DNA of 64,000 nucleotides from Doryteuthis pealeii. Lineage: Eukaryota; Mollusca; Cephalopoda; Myopsida; Loliginidae. The DNA is taken from the NCBI GenBank assembly GCA_023376005.1, contig CM042150.1:76225365-76289364 (forward strand). Direction: 5' to 3'. The position numbers were made by a program, and so were the translations under genes. Positions 21,501-32,704 of the stretch are shown here, piece by piece (position 1 is the stretch's first letter; every line of letters starts with the position of its first letter). Below the pieces are notes generated by a model. That model was not told where the DNA came from. It searched no databases and was given only the letters and a program-made list of their open reading frames with translations.

Positions 21501-21664
21501 TCCCAGTTATTTTTTATACCTACGATTCTCCATGCATCATTCTTATAGGTTCCCATCAAGCATTTTGTTAGAGTCTAAATCATGCAACCATACAGTAGCA
21601 ATAACACAGCTACAGTTTAGAAGAATTTTGAGATATTACAACCAAGATTATCTTACACACACAC

Positions 21665-21674
21665 ATATATATAT

Positions 21675-21708
<34 letters not shown>

Positions 21709-21709
21709 C
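21665..21709. repeat. (TA)n microsatellite with CATG interruption
   Basis: Mixed CA/TA array. Confidence 0.9.
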
Positions 21710-21715
21710 CCCTTA

Positions 21716-21801
21716 TGCCATGACTTCATAGCTATAGCCAAGTCAGTGGTGCTGTATAACTGCACCATTTGGACTTTAACAAAATGTTTGGAAAAAAATG
21801 C
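21716..21801 (+). pseudogene. LINE-X fragment, left of MITE
   Basis: The reading matches the 'VLLY.CT.WTL.K.LEK' block of LINE-X (GCACCATTTGGACTTTAAC near 21760). It is interrupted at 21802 by a foldback element. Confidence 0.7.
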
Positions 21802-22189
21802 GGTTATATTCACAGAGTTCCGTCCCAACCTCCTGCCTCAAAAACCGTTAGCCGGTGGCTGCTGAAAAAAACACTAGCAACGATTGAAGTCCATAGCCGA
21901 AGCAGTGTCACTTGAAAAAAACTAGGGTTAGTGGTAAGGTTGGGGTTAGGGTGATCCAGAAAAAAACAGAACCCACCAATTTTGTAATAAAACTGTTAAT
22001 TTAGGGTTAGGATTTTAGTGTTGGGGTTGGAGTTTGGTTTTCGGGAAAAATGCCCCAAGTTGATTGTTTTTTTGTTTTTTTACAAGTGACACCACTTCGG
22101 CTACGAACTTCAATCGTAGCTGGTGTTTTTTTTCAGCAGCTACTGGCTTGCAGTTTTTGAGGCTGAGACAGAACTCCACGAATATTACC
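21802..22189. mobile_element. Foldback MITE, 388 bp, in LINE-X
   Basis: Terminal inverted repeats of about 100 bp start GGTTATATTCACAGAGTTCC on the left and GGTAATATTCGTGGAGTTCT on the opposite strand at the right. The interior holds repeated GGGTTAGGGT-like G/T-rich runs. It splits LINE-X between TTGGAAAAAAA and AAAAAAACTAAATGG. No transposase frame exists, so it is non-autonomous; the superfamily is unknown and the target duplication is unclear (A-run). Confidence 0.85.
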
Positions 22190-22290
22190 AAAAAAAACTA
22201 AATGGGAACTATATAAGGATACTTCATACTGTCTTGAACAAATCCTGGAAGTAGCACTTATACTTACTTGCACACAAATATTTTCATGTC
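22190..22290 (+). pseudogene. LINE-X fragment, right of MITE
   Basis: AACTAAATGGGAACTATATA and CTGTCTTGAACAAATCCTGG continue the LINE-X tail block after the MITE. Confidence 0.7.
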
Positions 22291-24279
22291 TACATACTGT
22301 GTGTGTGCAATAAATGTATTAAGTCATACACAATCATATTCACATTGATTCACTAGAAAAAGATTTCCTGTTAATAACTCATTCTTGAATTGCCCTCCTT
22401 TAAAATCAAATTTCCCCCTGTGGGGTGTGTGCCCCATTATGGGAACCCCAGGATTAACCTTAAGAAAATTTGAGACAAGTTGTTGATGGAAAATGATTTG
22501 TATCTTTTTTTATTTTTTAAAACTAGGAAACTGAACATTTCCTGTTGTGGCACTTGGGGATAAGAGCGTTACACTTGACAAAGAATGGCATATTAGGTGG
22601 GAAATGTTGGAAGTTAGATGTATTATCAATCCTTTTTTCCTTCTCTTTTTTATTCTTTTGTAGATATATACATATCATTTTCCCTTTCCTCATGTATGAT
22701 GCACAAACAAGATACAAGTGTATTAATATGTATTTGGTTTATCTAATGGCATACCAACTCCTTATGGATAAATTTAATGCTAAAATTTGATTTTTTTCTA
22801 AATGTTTGATTCTTCAATGTTCCATTAGAATCATTTTTAAAAATCACACTCTTTTTAATTATAATAATCATTTGTCGAGAGAGTTACATGATATCAAATA
22901 TTTTCATCTAATAATTTATACACAATTATATCATTTTAATAAAACTATTTCTATTTGATAATAATAAACATTTGTTTACACACACTTATAGTTTCAAATT
23001 CTCCTTTCAAACACCAATAATTTACAAGCAATTATATGGTTTCAAATAACTAATAATAATTCTTAGTAAACAAGTATAGCTTCAAGTAACTACTTAACAA
23101 AATAATTATTAGATTTTGGTTAGTGTCATACCCAGTACACCCATCTGCAGAGGATACAGTCAAAGTATTCTTAGCACTACTGGCTGGGCAACATCAATAT
23201 AATATTTAGAAGATAATATTGTCAATTAAACAAATTATGAATGTGGAAATAACAAGTTGTATCACTGAAAGAGAAATGCAATCAAAATTGCATCAACAAT
23301 AAGAAAACTGTTGCATAAGAATTGGAGGTGCAGCTGAAATAATTGTGATCAGTGTAGAAAATGAAACTGGTGAAACAAGTTCAAGTTCTGGTTAAGGTAG
23401 TTTGTGTTCACTCTAATGGCCTTCAGAAAGACATCTATTTCATTCAGTATTTCCTAATATTTTTCACAGAAATGTTCATCCAAAACAATTAAATGCCTTT
23501 TACTACCACCAAATTATAACCATATGTAAGTCATTGTCTCTCCTAACACCTTTTCTGAAAGATGATGGTTCCTGCTACATTTTTCTTAAATCTTGTATTA
23601 CTATATTCAGCAGTTGTCAGAGAGATATTTATTATCATTATAAACTGACCATAATTCTGTTTAATTTACTTAACAGTTAATGTAAATGATTTAATTAAGA
23701 AATCATATCTTAGCTGAGTCAGTAATAAAGCTAATTTGTTGTTGTTTTTTTGTTTTTTTAAAAATAAGAATAAACACAAATGAACTTGACAGGAAGAAAT
23801 AGATTCATACACTCTTCAAATACCAAGATAATACATTCATGTGATTGCTGTGTAGGGTTCAAGGTTATAACAATGTTATAACTTGTTGGAACACACAACT
23901 CCGACACGTGGTGTTGGACACAACATAATGAAGAGCACAGAAATAAGACAAGATACAATAAAAATGAAATACATGTACATAAACATACAAGAGTAGAGAT
24001 AAAAGGACTGGAGAGTTCGTACATACAAAATCCCTTACTAGTGATGGGGGCTGAAGACCCCAGGAAAGTTATAGCATTGGGGGCAGAAGCCCCCACTGAG
24101 AAGGATGTGACAATGGTCTAACCCATGTGGTCATTCTAGAAGATGTAGCTAAAAGAGGCAGAGAGTTTCAAAACCCATGCTTAAATACCAGACCTCCCTG
24201 GTGGCCAGCATGGAAACCCAGCAGGAAGATAACACTTCCAGGCAAAAGGGAAGATAATTCCAACAGCTGTAATGGATCA
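22291..24279. other. Mostly unassigned; degenerate ATAGTTTCAA repeat
   Basis: 22860-23110 holds several degenerate units containing ATAGTTTCAAGTA/TAATAATT, as in the flank of dispersed repeat R. 24068-24085 has a GGGGGC-AGAA-GCCCCC hairpin within a GC-richer patch. A 112-codon minus-strand frame at 23758-24096 is not recognised. Confidence 0.45.
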
Positions 24280-24289
24280 ACACTCAAAC

Positions 24290-24700
24290 TATCACATCAC
24301 TTAAACATAATGAAGCACTTAAAAAAAAGCTAGAAGCGAACTACATGAGAACACTGCAAGCTGTTTTGAACAAATAGTGGAAGCAGCACCCAACAAGAAA
24401 GCAGCTGAATGGCCACTTACAACCTATCATACAAACCATAGATGAATAAAACATGCTGGACCCTGCTAGAGAAGAAAAGACAAACTCTTAAGTGGTGTTC
24501 TATTGTGGTCACCTACACATGGACATACCAGTGTTGGCTGACCAGTGAAAACTTACATACAACTGCTAAATGTGCAGACACTGGATGCCATGCTGATGAA
24601 TTGCCCAGAGAAATGACCAATAGGGATGAGTGGTGAGAGTCAAGGGAATCTATACTGTTGGCAAGGTTTGATAAAGATGATGTATTGATCCTCATCTTGA
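24290..24700 (+). pseudogene. LINE-X C-terminal/3' end fragment
   Basis: Blocks in order: K.LEANYMRTL.AVLN, a Gln/His-rich segment, 'TYTWTYQCWLTSENLHTTAKCADTG' (24516-24590), then 'ELPREMTNRDEW'. They match the LINE-X tail. Stops occur, and it is 5'-truncated. Confidence 0.8.
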
Positions 24701-24728
24701 TTGTCTCCCTTTGATTAGTTGTGTTGCA

Positions 24729-24972
24729 AGATGGCCGAACAGGTTTTCATTGAAGAAAATGAACTTGGCAAGTCAAGTTTGAATCCTGGACAAGTTTGAC
24801 TGCATTTCACTTTATGGTAATGCTCTTGAAAAAGGAATAAATTCATCTTCTTCTCTTCTCAGTTATAGGTAAATAGTAGGGAAGATTGTGCTCTTTAGTC
24901 TTGGTACTGCAACCTGTCAAGAACAAGGAAAACTCTGAATTCTAAATCAGCTATACTCTGCTAAAAAAGCTA
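24729..24972 (+). mobile_element. SINE-B, diverged
   Basis: The head AAGTTTGAATCCTGGACAAG and body GGTAATGCTCTTGAAAAAGG...GGTAAATAGTAGGGAAG...AGGAAAACTCTGAATTC follow SINE-B order on plus. It is diverged, and no clear target duplication remains. Confidence 0.75.
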
Positions 24973-25117
24973 AACTAGATTATTATTGCTGGCCATAGAT
25001 CTTACCAGTGCTATATTCTACCTGGTGCATTGTCTCAATAAAAAATAAAAAAACTGTACACCATACTTTGTTAATCTAGAAAAAGAAATAGATTCAATTA
25101 ATTGAAATGTTTGGATA

Positions 25118-25325
25118 AAATCAAATGGTGGTTTTGGTTAAGCCATCCTTATAGAAGAACAGTAGTGTTACTATTTAACCCATGACTGGGGTATAAGATG
25201 GTTCATATCTTTCCCAAGGGTATTTGTCCAAAAGTAAACATAATAGCATGGCTGATGTTCAAACTTGTTTACTATGATGTCGCAGTCAAACATGTTAACT
25301 ACTATGCCAAGGGGACTACTCCCAA
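25118..25325 (-). mobile_element. SINE-C copy
   Basis: AGCCATCCTTATAGAAGAACAG, ACTATTTAACCCATGACTGG and CATACTATGCCAAGGGGAC-type blocks match the minus-strand SINE-C at 32705 and 54908. The tRNA-like head is at the right. Confidence 0.8.
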
Positions 25326-25915
25326 CAAAGCAGTGAATATTAGTTATATACAATAAACTATAATATTGCAAAGATGCTCAATACAAAATTCTTTGAAAAA
25401 TATTGCAGTGTTAACAGATAAATTTGAATATGGAATGAAAACTGGCACCAAATATCATGATGTCGACAAATATGAATAAAAAATTCAAGAATACTAAAAT
25501 CAATAAGGATTATATCAACAGTGACATATGACAACAACATTAGAGCTGCTCACTTTCTTAATAGAAAAAGGAAAACAATAGAAAATATTTGATGCTGGCT
25601 GGGAAGATGAAGGAAACAAATAATGGCAGTAATGAGCTGGAATAATGACATCTGTAATAATTAAAATTAATAAAGATGTCGGCTTTTATTGTGACAAGAG
25701 CATTGATAATGGTATTGATACTAATGTTAGCTGCAAAAGTCTGAATGATAAATTACTTCTCTTTCCATCAAAAGTTATGTGCAAACTGGTAGATATAATC
25801 ACTATTATATAAAGGGTGTTAAGATATAAATCTAATTTTGAATGTGTTCAAAACTGACTTCAGTAGGATTTGACAAACTTTTCTCTAAACATCAAATGAT
25901 GCACAGTTTGTAAAT
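25326..25915. other. Unassigned
   Basis: Nothing recognised; AT-rich. Confidence 0.4.
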
Positions 25916-25917
25916 AC

Positions 25918-26000
25918 TTATTTGCCAGCCCCTCTGCATGAGTAGGATGTGACATAAGGTCAATTTGTTAAGTGGAGTTTAACAGGTTTGAACTCATAAC
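25918..26000 (-). mobile_element. SINE-B 3' fragment
   Basis: GCCAGCCCCTCTGCATGAGTAGG followed by GTGACATAAGGTCAATTTG is the 3' tail of SINE-B on minus. The rest is absent. Confidence 0.8.
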
Positions 26001-26126
26001 GGATATTATTAAATATATTATTTATGACCAAACTCTATAATATTCCTGTCTAACATAATACAATTCTGTCTTGTTGGAAGTTCTTAGACTGCTACATATC
26101 TATATTTTTTTTTACAGACTTTCAAT

Positions 26127-26371
26127 GAGAGCTGGTTTAGTTGGTCGAGCATCTGACTTGGAATCACAAGGTTCCAGGTTTGATACTGGCTCTCATCAAC
26201 TAAGCTCATGACTAGCACAGCTTGGATCTCTGTGGTAAAGTGGGGAGGTGGTGGTAGGTGTGACGCTCCACCTCAGACACAAAAACAATCTCCCTGGTCT
26301 AGCTCTAAGGAAAAGGAGAGAGACTCATTGCTGTCTGACTGATGCTAATAATAGTCCAATCTACCAACTTG

Positions 26372-26410
<39 letters not shown>
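26127..26410 (+). mobile_element. SINE-A variant with TA tail
   Basis: A box GTTTAGTTGGTCGAGCA, B box GGTTCCAGGTTTGATACTGG and the usual body. It ends in CTACCAACTTGC and (TA)n at 26372-26410. Confidence 0.88.
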
Positions 26411-26414
26411 TGAA

Positions 26415-26683
26415 TGCATGTGACACAAGGTCAATTTTTAGCAGACTTTAATGGGTTGAATTCAGAGTTTACTTTTTTTAAGATTGGTGGCAATACCAAT
26501 GTTAAAGAGCTCAGTCTGCCTTACTATTTACCCATAGCTAGAGGGATAAAAGTTGGATGTATACTTTTTTTAAGGGTACTAGCATGATGTGAAATGCAAA
26601 CAGCCTCATTCAGGATTTGAACACTGGTCTGCTTGTTCATTTCCTACGATGATAACCTTTTAGGCCATGAGGACCTCCTACAA
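26415..26683 (-). mobile_element. SINE-B copy, diverged
   Basis: GACACAAGGTCAATTTTTAG, CAGTCTGCCTTACTATTTACC and CATGATGTGAAATGCAAACAG follow SINE-B order on minus. It directly abuts the TA tail of the preceding SINE-A. Confidence 0.8.
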
Positions 26684-27084
26684 AACTACATTTAGATAGG
26701 TTATTTGCTATTCAAATTCAAAGTAAAATAAAGTAAAAAAAAGAAACACAACATTTTTTACTGTAACTGGCAAGTTTTAGCACAAGAAGTTTACTCATGT
26801 TTATGTCTGTGCACTGCCTATATATAAAAAAAACGTGAAAAAACAATTTCTGTTCACTTTTAAACTGGCCATTGGCAGAGTGCAGCCCCCTCTGTGTATT
26901 CAATGATTAAACAAAGCATCTTGAGACCAATATCCCATTATAATCGTCTCTTAGGTAATTGGTTCTACTTTTGAATATTTCATCTATTCCAACTATTTTT
27001 TTTTCATTCATTGTGCATACTGTGAAAATTGGTGTAGATTTGTCCTTTTTGTAATTAAATGTATATGCAAAGTGCATGACTTTC
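26684..27084. other. Unassigned
   Basis: Nothing recognised. Confidence 0.4.
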
Positions 27085-27236
27085 CCAGCTTGGATCTGTG
27101 AAGCAAAGAAGGGAGATGTTGGTAGGTCTGGTACTCCATCTCAGATGCAAACACAACCTCCCTGGTCTAATGCTAGTGAAAAGGGGATAGACTCCCTCGC
27201 TGTCTGGCTGATACCAACAATAGACCACTCTGCAGA
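27085..27236 (+). mobile_element. SINE-A, 5'-truncated
   Basis: Begins inside the body (CAGCTTGGATCTGTG) and runs to AATAGACCACTCTGCAGAT. The tRNA-like head is missing. Confidence 0.85.
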
Positions 27237-27239
27237 TAT

Positions 27240-27369
27240 TTTATTTGTTTCATTCAGGTGCAACTGGGTTGGAAAGATGATCCAAATTTTGACCATTCAA
27301 CAAAATGGTATATGCATAAACCAGAATCTGTTCTTGAGAATGAAATGCATGAAATTCTCTGAGACTTTG
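27240..27369 (+). pseudogene. LINE-R endonuclease region, left part
   Basis: Plus-strand reading 'WYMHKPESVLENEMHEIL.DF' (27305-27369) matches the block just upstream of the endonuclease PD motif at 42940-43000. The reading stops at CTTTG and resumes about 500 bp later. Confidence 0.75.
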
Positions 27370-27868
27370 TCTAATCAGTGGAGGAGGGATCACAGTCAAG
27401 TCTGACGCAAGGTTCCAATTAACAATCCAAACTCTCCCAACTGTATCACGCTCCAAAATCTGTCGTCGAAGTCAAAATAATCTTTAGCAGTTCAAAATTA
27501 TTTCTTTGCCCTGCTCGTCTCGACAACAAAATACTACTGCAGTCGTTCTCCCTGGTCTGTGAGAATAAGTCCTTTAAATACACCTCAATTTCACCACATC
27601 TGGGCTCCTCACTCATAATTGTCCGTGCAGCACGTGCGACACTCGCCAGCACGGCGCGACCACCTACATCCGGGCCACTATGCTATTTCTTATTTCACTG
27701 ATCGTCCACAGCTCTCACATTCTGAAAGAAGTGGGTTCGACTCTAGGTCAGTCCTACATGCCAGGCAAAGCCTAGCCCACTTCCTTTGAGAATATGGCAA
27801 GTCTTCACACCCGCCACTCTCTCTGTCACACTGTGTTGCATGAGGTAGGTCTCCTCTCTCACTACACA
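27368..27868 (-). mobile_element. GC- and CpG-rich insert, LTR-like
   Basis: About 500 bp interrupt LINE-R. The insert has TG...CA ends (TGTCTAATCAG on the left, CACTACACA on the right). On minus it has a TATA-like GTATTTAAAGGAC and many CpGs, unlike its surroundings. It reads as a solo LTR in either orientation, more likely minus from the TATA-like box. A clean 5-bp target duplication is not visible, so an alternative is another non-autonomous element. Minus-strand frames of 68 and 79 codons are not recognised. Confidence 0.45.
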
Positions 27869-28275
27869 TTGAGATAAAGATGGATCGTCCTATGCCAGCC
27901 AGTAGACTAGACATAGTATTGATTAACAAGATAAAGAGAACATGTCAACTGGTAGATTTTGCAGTTCCAGTAGATCACAGGGCAAAGATGAAAGAAAACG
28001 AAGATAGACAGATACATGAACCTTGCTAGAGAATTGAAAAAGCTGTGGAATATGAGGGTGAAAGTGATACCACTTGTAGTTGCTGCACTTGGAACGGTCC
28101 ACAAAAGCTTAGAAAAGAGATTAGAGGAACTGGAAATTAGAGGAAGAATTGAGACAAACAACAGCATTGTTGAAATCAGCTAGAATACTCAGAAGAGTCC
28201 TGGAGACCTGAGGAGACTTGTTGTTACTCAGACTCCAGTGAAAGGCCATCAGCTAACACTGGTGTGAAAAACTCA
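27869..28275 (+). pseudogene. LINE-R endonuclease and C-terminus, right part
   Basis: Resumes at TTGAGATAAAG, then reads 'RLDIVLINKIKRTCQLVDFAVPVDHR' (27905-27980), where the usual catalytic PD is LD. It continues through 'KLWNMRVKVIPLVV' to 'LLKSARILRRVLE'. The D after the 14-residue spacer is retained. Ends GTGTGAAAAACTC plus (AATA)n. Confidence 0.8.
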
Positions 28276-28289
28276 AAATAATAATAATG

Positions 28290-28625
28290 TAGCTACAAGA
28301 AAAAAAAGAACTTGTCATCAAGTGGATTTTGCCATTCCAATGGACCACTGAGTGAAAATGAAAGAAATGAAAAGATAAACAAATACTTGGACTTTGCCCA
28401 AAAAGCTAAAGAAAACAAACAAAAAAAAACTGGAACATGAGGGTGATGGTGGTAACAATTTTTGTTGGTGCCCTTTGAATGGACCCCAAAGTTTTAGAAA
28501 AAAGGTTGGAGGAATTGGAAATCAGAGGAAGAATCAAGATCATCTAAACAATAGTACTTCTAAGATCAACTTGAATACTTAGAAAAGTCTTGGAAATCTG
28601 AGGAAACTGTCAGTATATCTGAATT
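28290..28625 (+). pseudogene. LINE-R C-terminal fragment, second copy
   Basis: AACTTGTCATCAAGTGGATT onward repeats the C-terminal block directly after the previous copy, in the same orientation but more diverged, giving two consecutive 3' ends. Confidence 0.75.
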
Positions 28626-28832
28626 AAATGGAGTACACTCGGACGACATGTGAAGGGTTAAGAAGCCATGTTTATTCTCTGGTAAGCTTTGTGCCCAGAC
28701 AAAGGGCAGTGACTCTTAAGGGTTCACTTAGAGTTCAAAACAATAACAGCACAGAAACTTGAAAAATGAACTTTTCCACTGTATGATGATTGTGTAGCCA
28801 CATGGAACTTGAGTTACAGCTAAGAAAAAAAA

Positions 28833-28837
<5 letters not shown>
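28626..28837. other. Unassigned
   Basis: A slightly GC-richer patch (GTGCCCAGACAAAGGGCAGTG near 28690) without a recognised family. Confidence 0.4.
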
Positions 28838-28870
<33 letters not shown>

Positions 28871-29056
28871 AACGACTATGCATGAATAGGATGCAATACA
28901 TTATCAATGTCTTAAGCAGAGTTTAACAGATTTGATTTCCAAGTTGTCCTTCTCCTAGACTGGTTGCTTAACCAAGATTCAAGAGCCTAGTCTGCCCTAC
29001 TATTTTCCCAAAGCTGGAGGGAGAATAATTGGAAGCATACCTTTCCCAAGAGTATA
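28838..29056 (-). mobile_element. SINE-B 3' half with TA tail
   Basis: (TA)n at 28838-28864, then TTACCAACGACTATGCATGA...CAGTCTGCCCTACTATTTTCC...CTTTCCCAAGAGTAT. The head side is truncated at a CA/TA/GA microsatellite. Confidence 0.82.
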
Positions 29057-29095
29057 ATATACACACACATATATATATAGAGAGAAGAGAGAGAG

Positions 29096-29349
29096 AGGCT
29101 GGTTTAACTGTTGATAGAGTATCCACTTCAAAACAGCAAGGTTCCAGGATCGATACCGGTCCTTGAAAACTCAGCACATGAGTAGTGCAGCTTGAATCAG
29201 TGTGGTAAAGTGGGGAGCTGATGGTATGTGCTGTGCTCCACCTTAGATGCAAAAACAATATCTCTGGTCTAGTGCTAGTGAAACAGGGATAGACTCCCTC
29301 ACTGTCTGGCTGATAGCAACAATGGGCTACTTCTTTAATTTTACTTTTA
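29096..29349 (+). mobile_element. SINE-A, diverged full length
   Basis: Begins at GGCTGGTTTAACTG right after (GA)n. The B box GGTTCCAGGATCGATACCGG and full body run to AATGGGCTACTTC. Confidence 0.85.
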
Positions 29350-30430
29350 CTATGTATTGTTTGATTCTTATTGAGTAATATTCAGTTAAGTCAAGACTCA
29401 TTTTTATAATTATATTACTTGAGCAGAAGTTTTGCTTGTTTCCTGGAACAAAAAATATTCCAACCTGATTTTAGCATTGAGTTTATTTCTAATTCATTTA
29501 TTCAATAATAACATTTGAAAATCTGCACTTGATTCTATTTAACATATTAACTTTTCTCTTTGATACATGTGCTTTAATATTCAATATTTTATCTAAATTC
29601 ATTTTTGTATTTTGATAACAAATCTATTTATCCTGTCTATCACATGTTATCACTTGCATCTTTTTATATTAGTTATCTAGTACAACTTTTATGCATATAA
29701 AAGTATGAGACAAAATAATAGAACTATGAAGTCTGAGATAGTATTCATTACAAAGCACAATGAAGGAAGCTGTTATAACTAGTGGAAATACCTTTAATTG
29801 CAATGTTCAGAACTGTTGGAATACAAGAAATCCTCTGCTTATGAGTGGACATAATAGCAATATTCAGGATGCTGATTCATCAGTAACTCTCCTGGTGGTT
29901 TATTACAAATCAGCATCAAATTTTGGTAGAACTGGAACAGTTTTGTCATGAAGAATGGAATGAAACACCTATTGCTTGATGTGAAAAACATCTATCTGGC
30001 CATTGTAAGTAACTGAAGATAATCATAGACTCACATAGGTTTTCTAATTAATATTAACCAGGAATGCATGAATGATTGACGAGAGAAAGAGAGACTCTAG
30101 AGAGGCAATTTTTTGTATAAAACTGTTTAAAACAATAAAGTCAATCTTATACTAAATCATTTTGCATTTGATAGGAAATTTTAGATGTAATTCAAAGCAA
30201 AATTTGACCCACATGAGAAAGTGGTTGCTTAGAATATGCCAACTGTATCTCCTGCTGAAGAATAAGACCCCCCAAAAAAGGGGTCCCAAAAATGACATTA
30301 AACTGACATCTGGTGGTGACACACCAGTTTATTACTCCTAGGTTTATTCGGATCTGGAACAGTAGTAACTGTTAAGGTCTCAGCATGGACATGGAGTCAA
30401 TGGCGCTTGGTTACTGACAATTTCTCGCCT
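29350..30430. other. Unassigned
   Basis: AT-rich. A small hairpin GACCCCCCAAAAAAGGGGTC lies at about 30267. A 63-codon frame at 29760 is not recognised. Confidence 0.4.
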
Positions 30431-30433
30431 TTG

Positions 30434-30872
30434 TATATATATATATATATATGCTCTATCCGCGATATTGAGCACTGTTTACTCATAAGTATGTTATTGC
30501 AATTAATTTCCATATAAAATTATATATAGAATTGCTTTTAATATGTTTAAGAATAACATTATTGTATTAGAAATCATTTATAGAAGGAGTTGTAAAATAC
30601 ATATTTTGCATTTTTTCTTAGTTAAGTTGTTCGATTGAAACATATCATTATCACTTCCGCGCGCTCACCCCCTCTCCCTCTCTCTTTCCCTTACTCTTTC
30701 TTTCTTTCTTATACCTTTTCTGTGTAGCATGGCTGCTGTTAATTCACGTATTATAATTAGACTAGATCTGTTTGCTAGTTATTTGTGCACCTAGAATTAA
30801 TGGTAGTTAAGAGCTTCTTCACACTATACAGAGTTCAAGAATGGCAGACTCACCACTAAATGCAATTTTGTG

Positions 30873-30916
<44 letters not shown>

Positions 30917-31170
30917 CCTGATAATGAAAGAAGGAATTCATTTTATGTGATAGATATTTATTTTTCAATATAATCTCCTTGAATTTATGTTACAATCACA
31001 CAGATGTACATTATACAGTGAAAATTTCAAGTTTAGCCAGTAAATTATTTATCATGTGTATATTGTCGTATATAATGTAGATAATTAATGGTTTTATCAT
31101 AATGTGGTAAAGACAATTTTTTTTTCATAATAGAAAGTTTGATACTCATAATGAAAACTCTCCTAATGGA
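30434..31170. other. TA arrays and unassigned sequence
   Basis: (TA)n at 30434-30453 and 30874-30915, with a polypyrimidine run at 30668-30715 between them. ATATTGAGCACTGTTTACTCA at 30465 resembles TATCGAGCACTTTTTACTTA at 2590 and may be part of the same dispersed element. Confidence 0.5.
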
Positions 31171-31570
31171 AAGCTTAGAATACACTGACTTCATCCATTG
31201 ATCTCTCTCTCTATCAAAAACATATATATCTTGTGTATGTCACTAAACTGCATCTTGTTATGAGACTCTAGTACTGGAGCTCTGTGAAATGTGGTGTCAT
31301 CCCTTCATTGTCATTGCTCCTTGATTCACTTTGACCTAGAGTAGTAGTTCCTGTAAAGTCCCATCTATGCGTCAAATATGAAAATTAAAATAAGAATATT
31401 TAAAATCATAACTGTATATAAATAAATGATTATTATTGAATATAAAGGTACATGAAACCATACAATTGTATATAAATTAATATTAAAAGGGTTACAAACT
31501 ATAGTTTGAAGTTATAATTGTTTACAAATGATTATCATTAGGTATTTAAAATGATATAATTGCTAGAAAA
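31171..31570 (+). repeat. Dispersed repeat R, copy 2
   Basis: GTATGTCACTAAACTGCATC followed by TTGTTATGAGACTC matches 39145-39185. The right flank has degenerate ATAGTTTGAAGTTATAATTG units. Confidence 0.55.
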
Positions 31571-31574
31571 AAAT

Positions 31575-31615
31575 ACTGACATGCCATAAAATCAACCAAT
31601 CAGCCAACCAACCAT

Positions 31616-31657
<42 letters not shown>
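31575..31657 (+). mobile_element. SINE-C/5S-SINE tail fragment and (TA)n
   Basis: GACATGCCATAAAATCAACC is the shared 3' tail, followed by (CCAAC)n and (TA)n at 31619-31657. Confidence 0.55.
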
Positions 31658-31659
<2 letters not shown>

Positions 31660-31856
31660 ATGGTAATATTATGGTTTCACACTCATAACTTAAAGTTTCA
31701 TGGTAATCCAATCATCAGATGAGATCAGTGGTTGAGATGTCAAAAACCAGCCGTGAAATGGTTGAGTTGTTAAAAATCAAATTTTTATTAATTATTTTTA
31801 TTAGCATTGAGCACCTTTCCATGCAAATACTTTTCTCATTTTTTCATTCACTATTC

Positions 31857-31857
<1 letters not shown>

Positions 31858-31893
<36 letters not shown>
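31858..31893. repeat. (TA)n microsatellite
   Basis: TA array at the left edge of SINE-D. Confidence 0.95.
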
Positions 31894-31897
<4 letters not shown>

Positions 31898-32092
31898 GCC
31901 TTTGCATACATACAGATGTGTGTATTAAACAGTTAAAATCCCCTTCCCATTCTGTAGGTGACAATAGTCAAGTGGTTAAGCAGCCCAACTGATGATGAAT
32001 CAATCAAATTTCTATCCCTGCTGTAGGTAGCTTACAAATGTCTAGCCACACTGAAGAGATGATAAATCAAAACACAGTGTCTGTGGATGACT

Positions 32093-32095
<3 letters not shown>
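31894..32095 (+). mobile_element. SINE-D copy 1 (tRNA-like, hammerhead-bearing)
   Basis: A leader (GTGGCCTTTGC...CCCCTTCCCATTCTGTA) shared with 60710-60790 is followed by a tRNA-like segment (CAAGTGGTTAAGCAGCC), then GCTGTAGGTAGCTTACAAATG, then a hammerhead-like motif at 32046-32086, ending in (TA)n. The leader lies upstream of the tRNA-like part, unusual for a simple SINE, so this may be a composite element. Confidence 0.7.
32046..32086 (+). ncRNA. Hammerhead-like motif in SINE-D, G12 lost
   Basis: CCACA, CTGAAGA, stem II GAT/ATC, AAAA (GAAA expected), stem III ACAC/GTGT with loop A, UC, TGTGG. Stems I and III pair perfectly. The G12-to-A change predicts loss of cleavage. Confidence 0.65.
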
Positions 32096-32135
<40 letters not shown>

Positions 32136-32354
32136 TACCACTGGTTTAGTTCAGTTCGTAGAGCATCCACCTCTAAACCAGAAGGTTCTGGTTTCAATAC
32201 CTTGGAGTTGTGCAGTAAAGTAGGGACCTGATGATAAGTGTGACACTTCCCCTCAGATGCAAAAAATCCCCTAGTTTTGTGCTAGTGAAAATAGGATAGA
32301 CACCTTTACTTTCCAGCTGATACTTACAATAGGTCATCTACTGACTTTACTTAC
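32091..32354 (+). mobile_element. SINE-A after SINE-D TA tail
   Basis: (TA)n at 32091-32130, then a diverged SINE-A from CTGGTTTAGTTCAGTTCGTA to CTGACTTTACTTAC, with an internal deletion between the B box and GCAGTAAAG. Confidence 0.8.
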
Positions 32355-32704
32355 TATTAGAATTATACAACTCAGAATTTGATAAAATCTAAAATGGCAG
32401 TAAAATCAGTAAAAGATGAAAATGCTCGATACATAAAAAAGGCAGAGCAAATCTAACAGTTAAAAAAAAAGAAAAGTAGAATTGATATTAATCATTCACA
32501 ATTTTGAGTTTCCTGTGACTGATAATCAAGTGAGATTCATCAAACGACAGGAATAATTAATAACTGGAATCAGAATAATTACTAATTTCAAGAATTTCTA
32601 TTCTGGTGATTTTTATTTCATTTTATTCTCCATACTATCTTATGACAAACTCACCACTCAGCACTTTTTTGCAGTCACTGGTCAGATTGTGTTAATGTAT
32701 TTAG
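32355..32704. other. Unassigned
   Basis: Nothing recognised. Confidence 0.4.

Noticed and set aside
21802..22189. Interstitial telomere repeat
   Set aside because: TTAGGG-like units are few, irregular and inside a MITE with clear inverted ends.
23758..24096. 112-codon hydrophobic minus-strand frame
   Set aside because: No recognisable motif; hydrophobic runs are expected from T-rich sequence.
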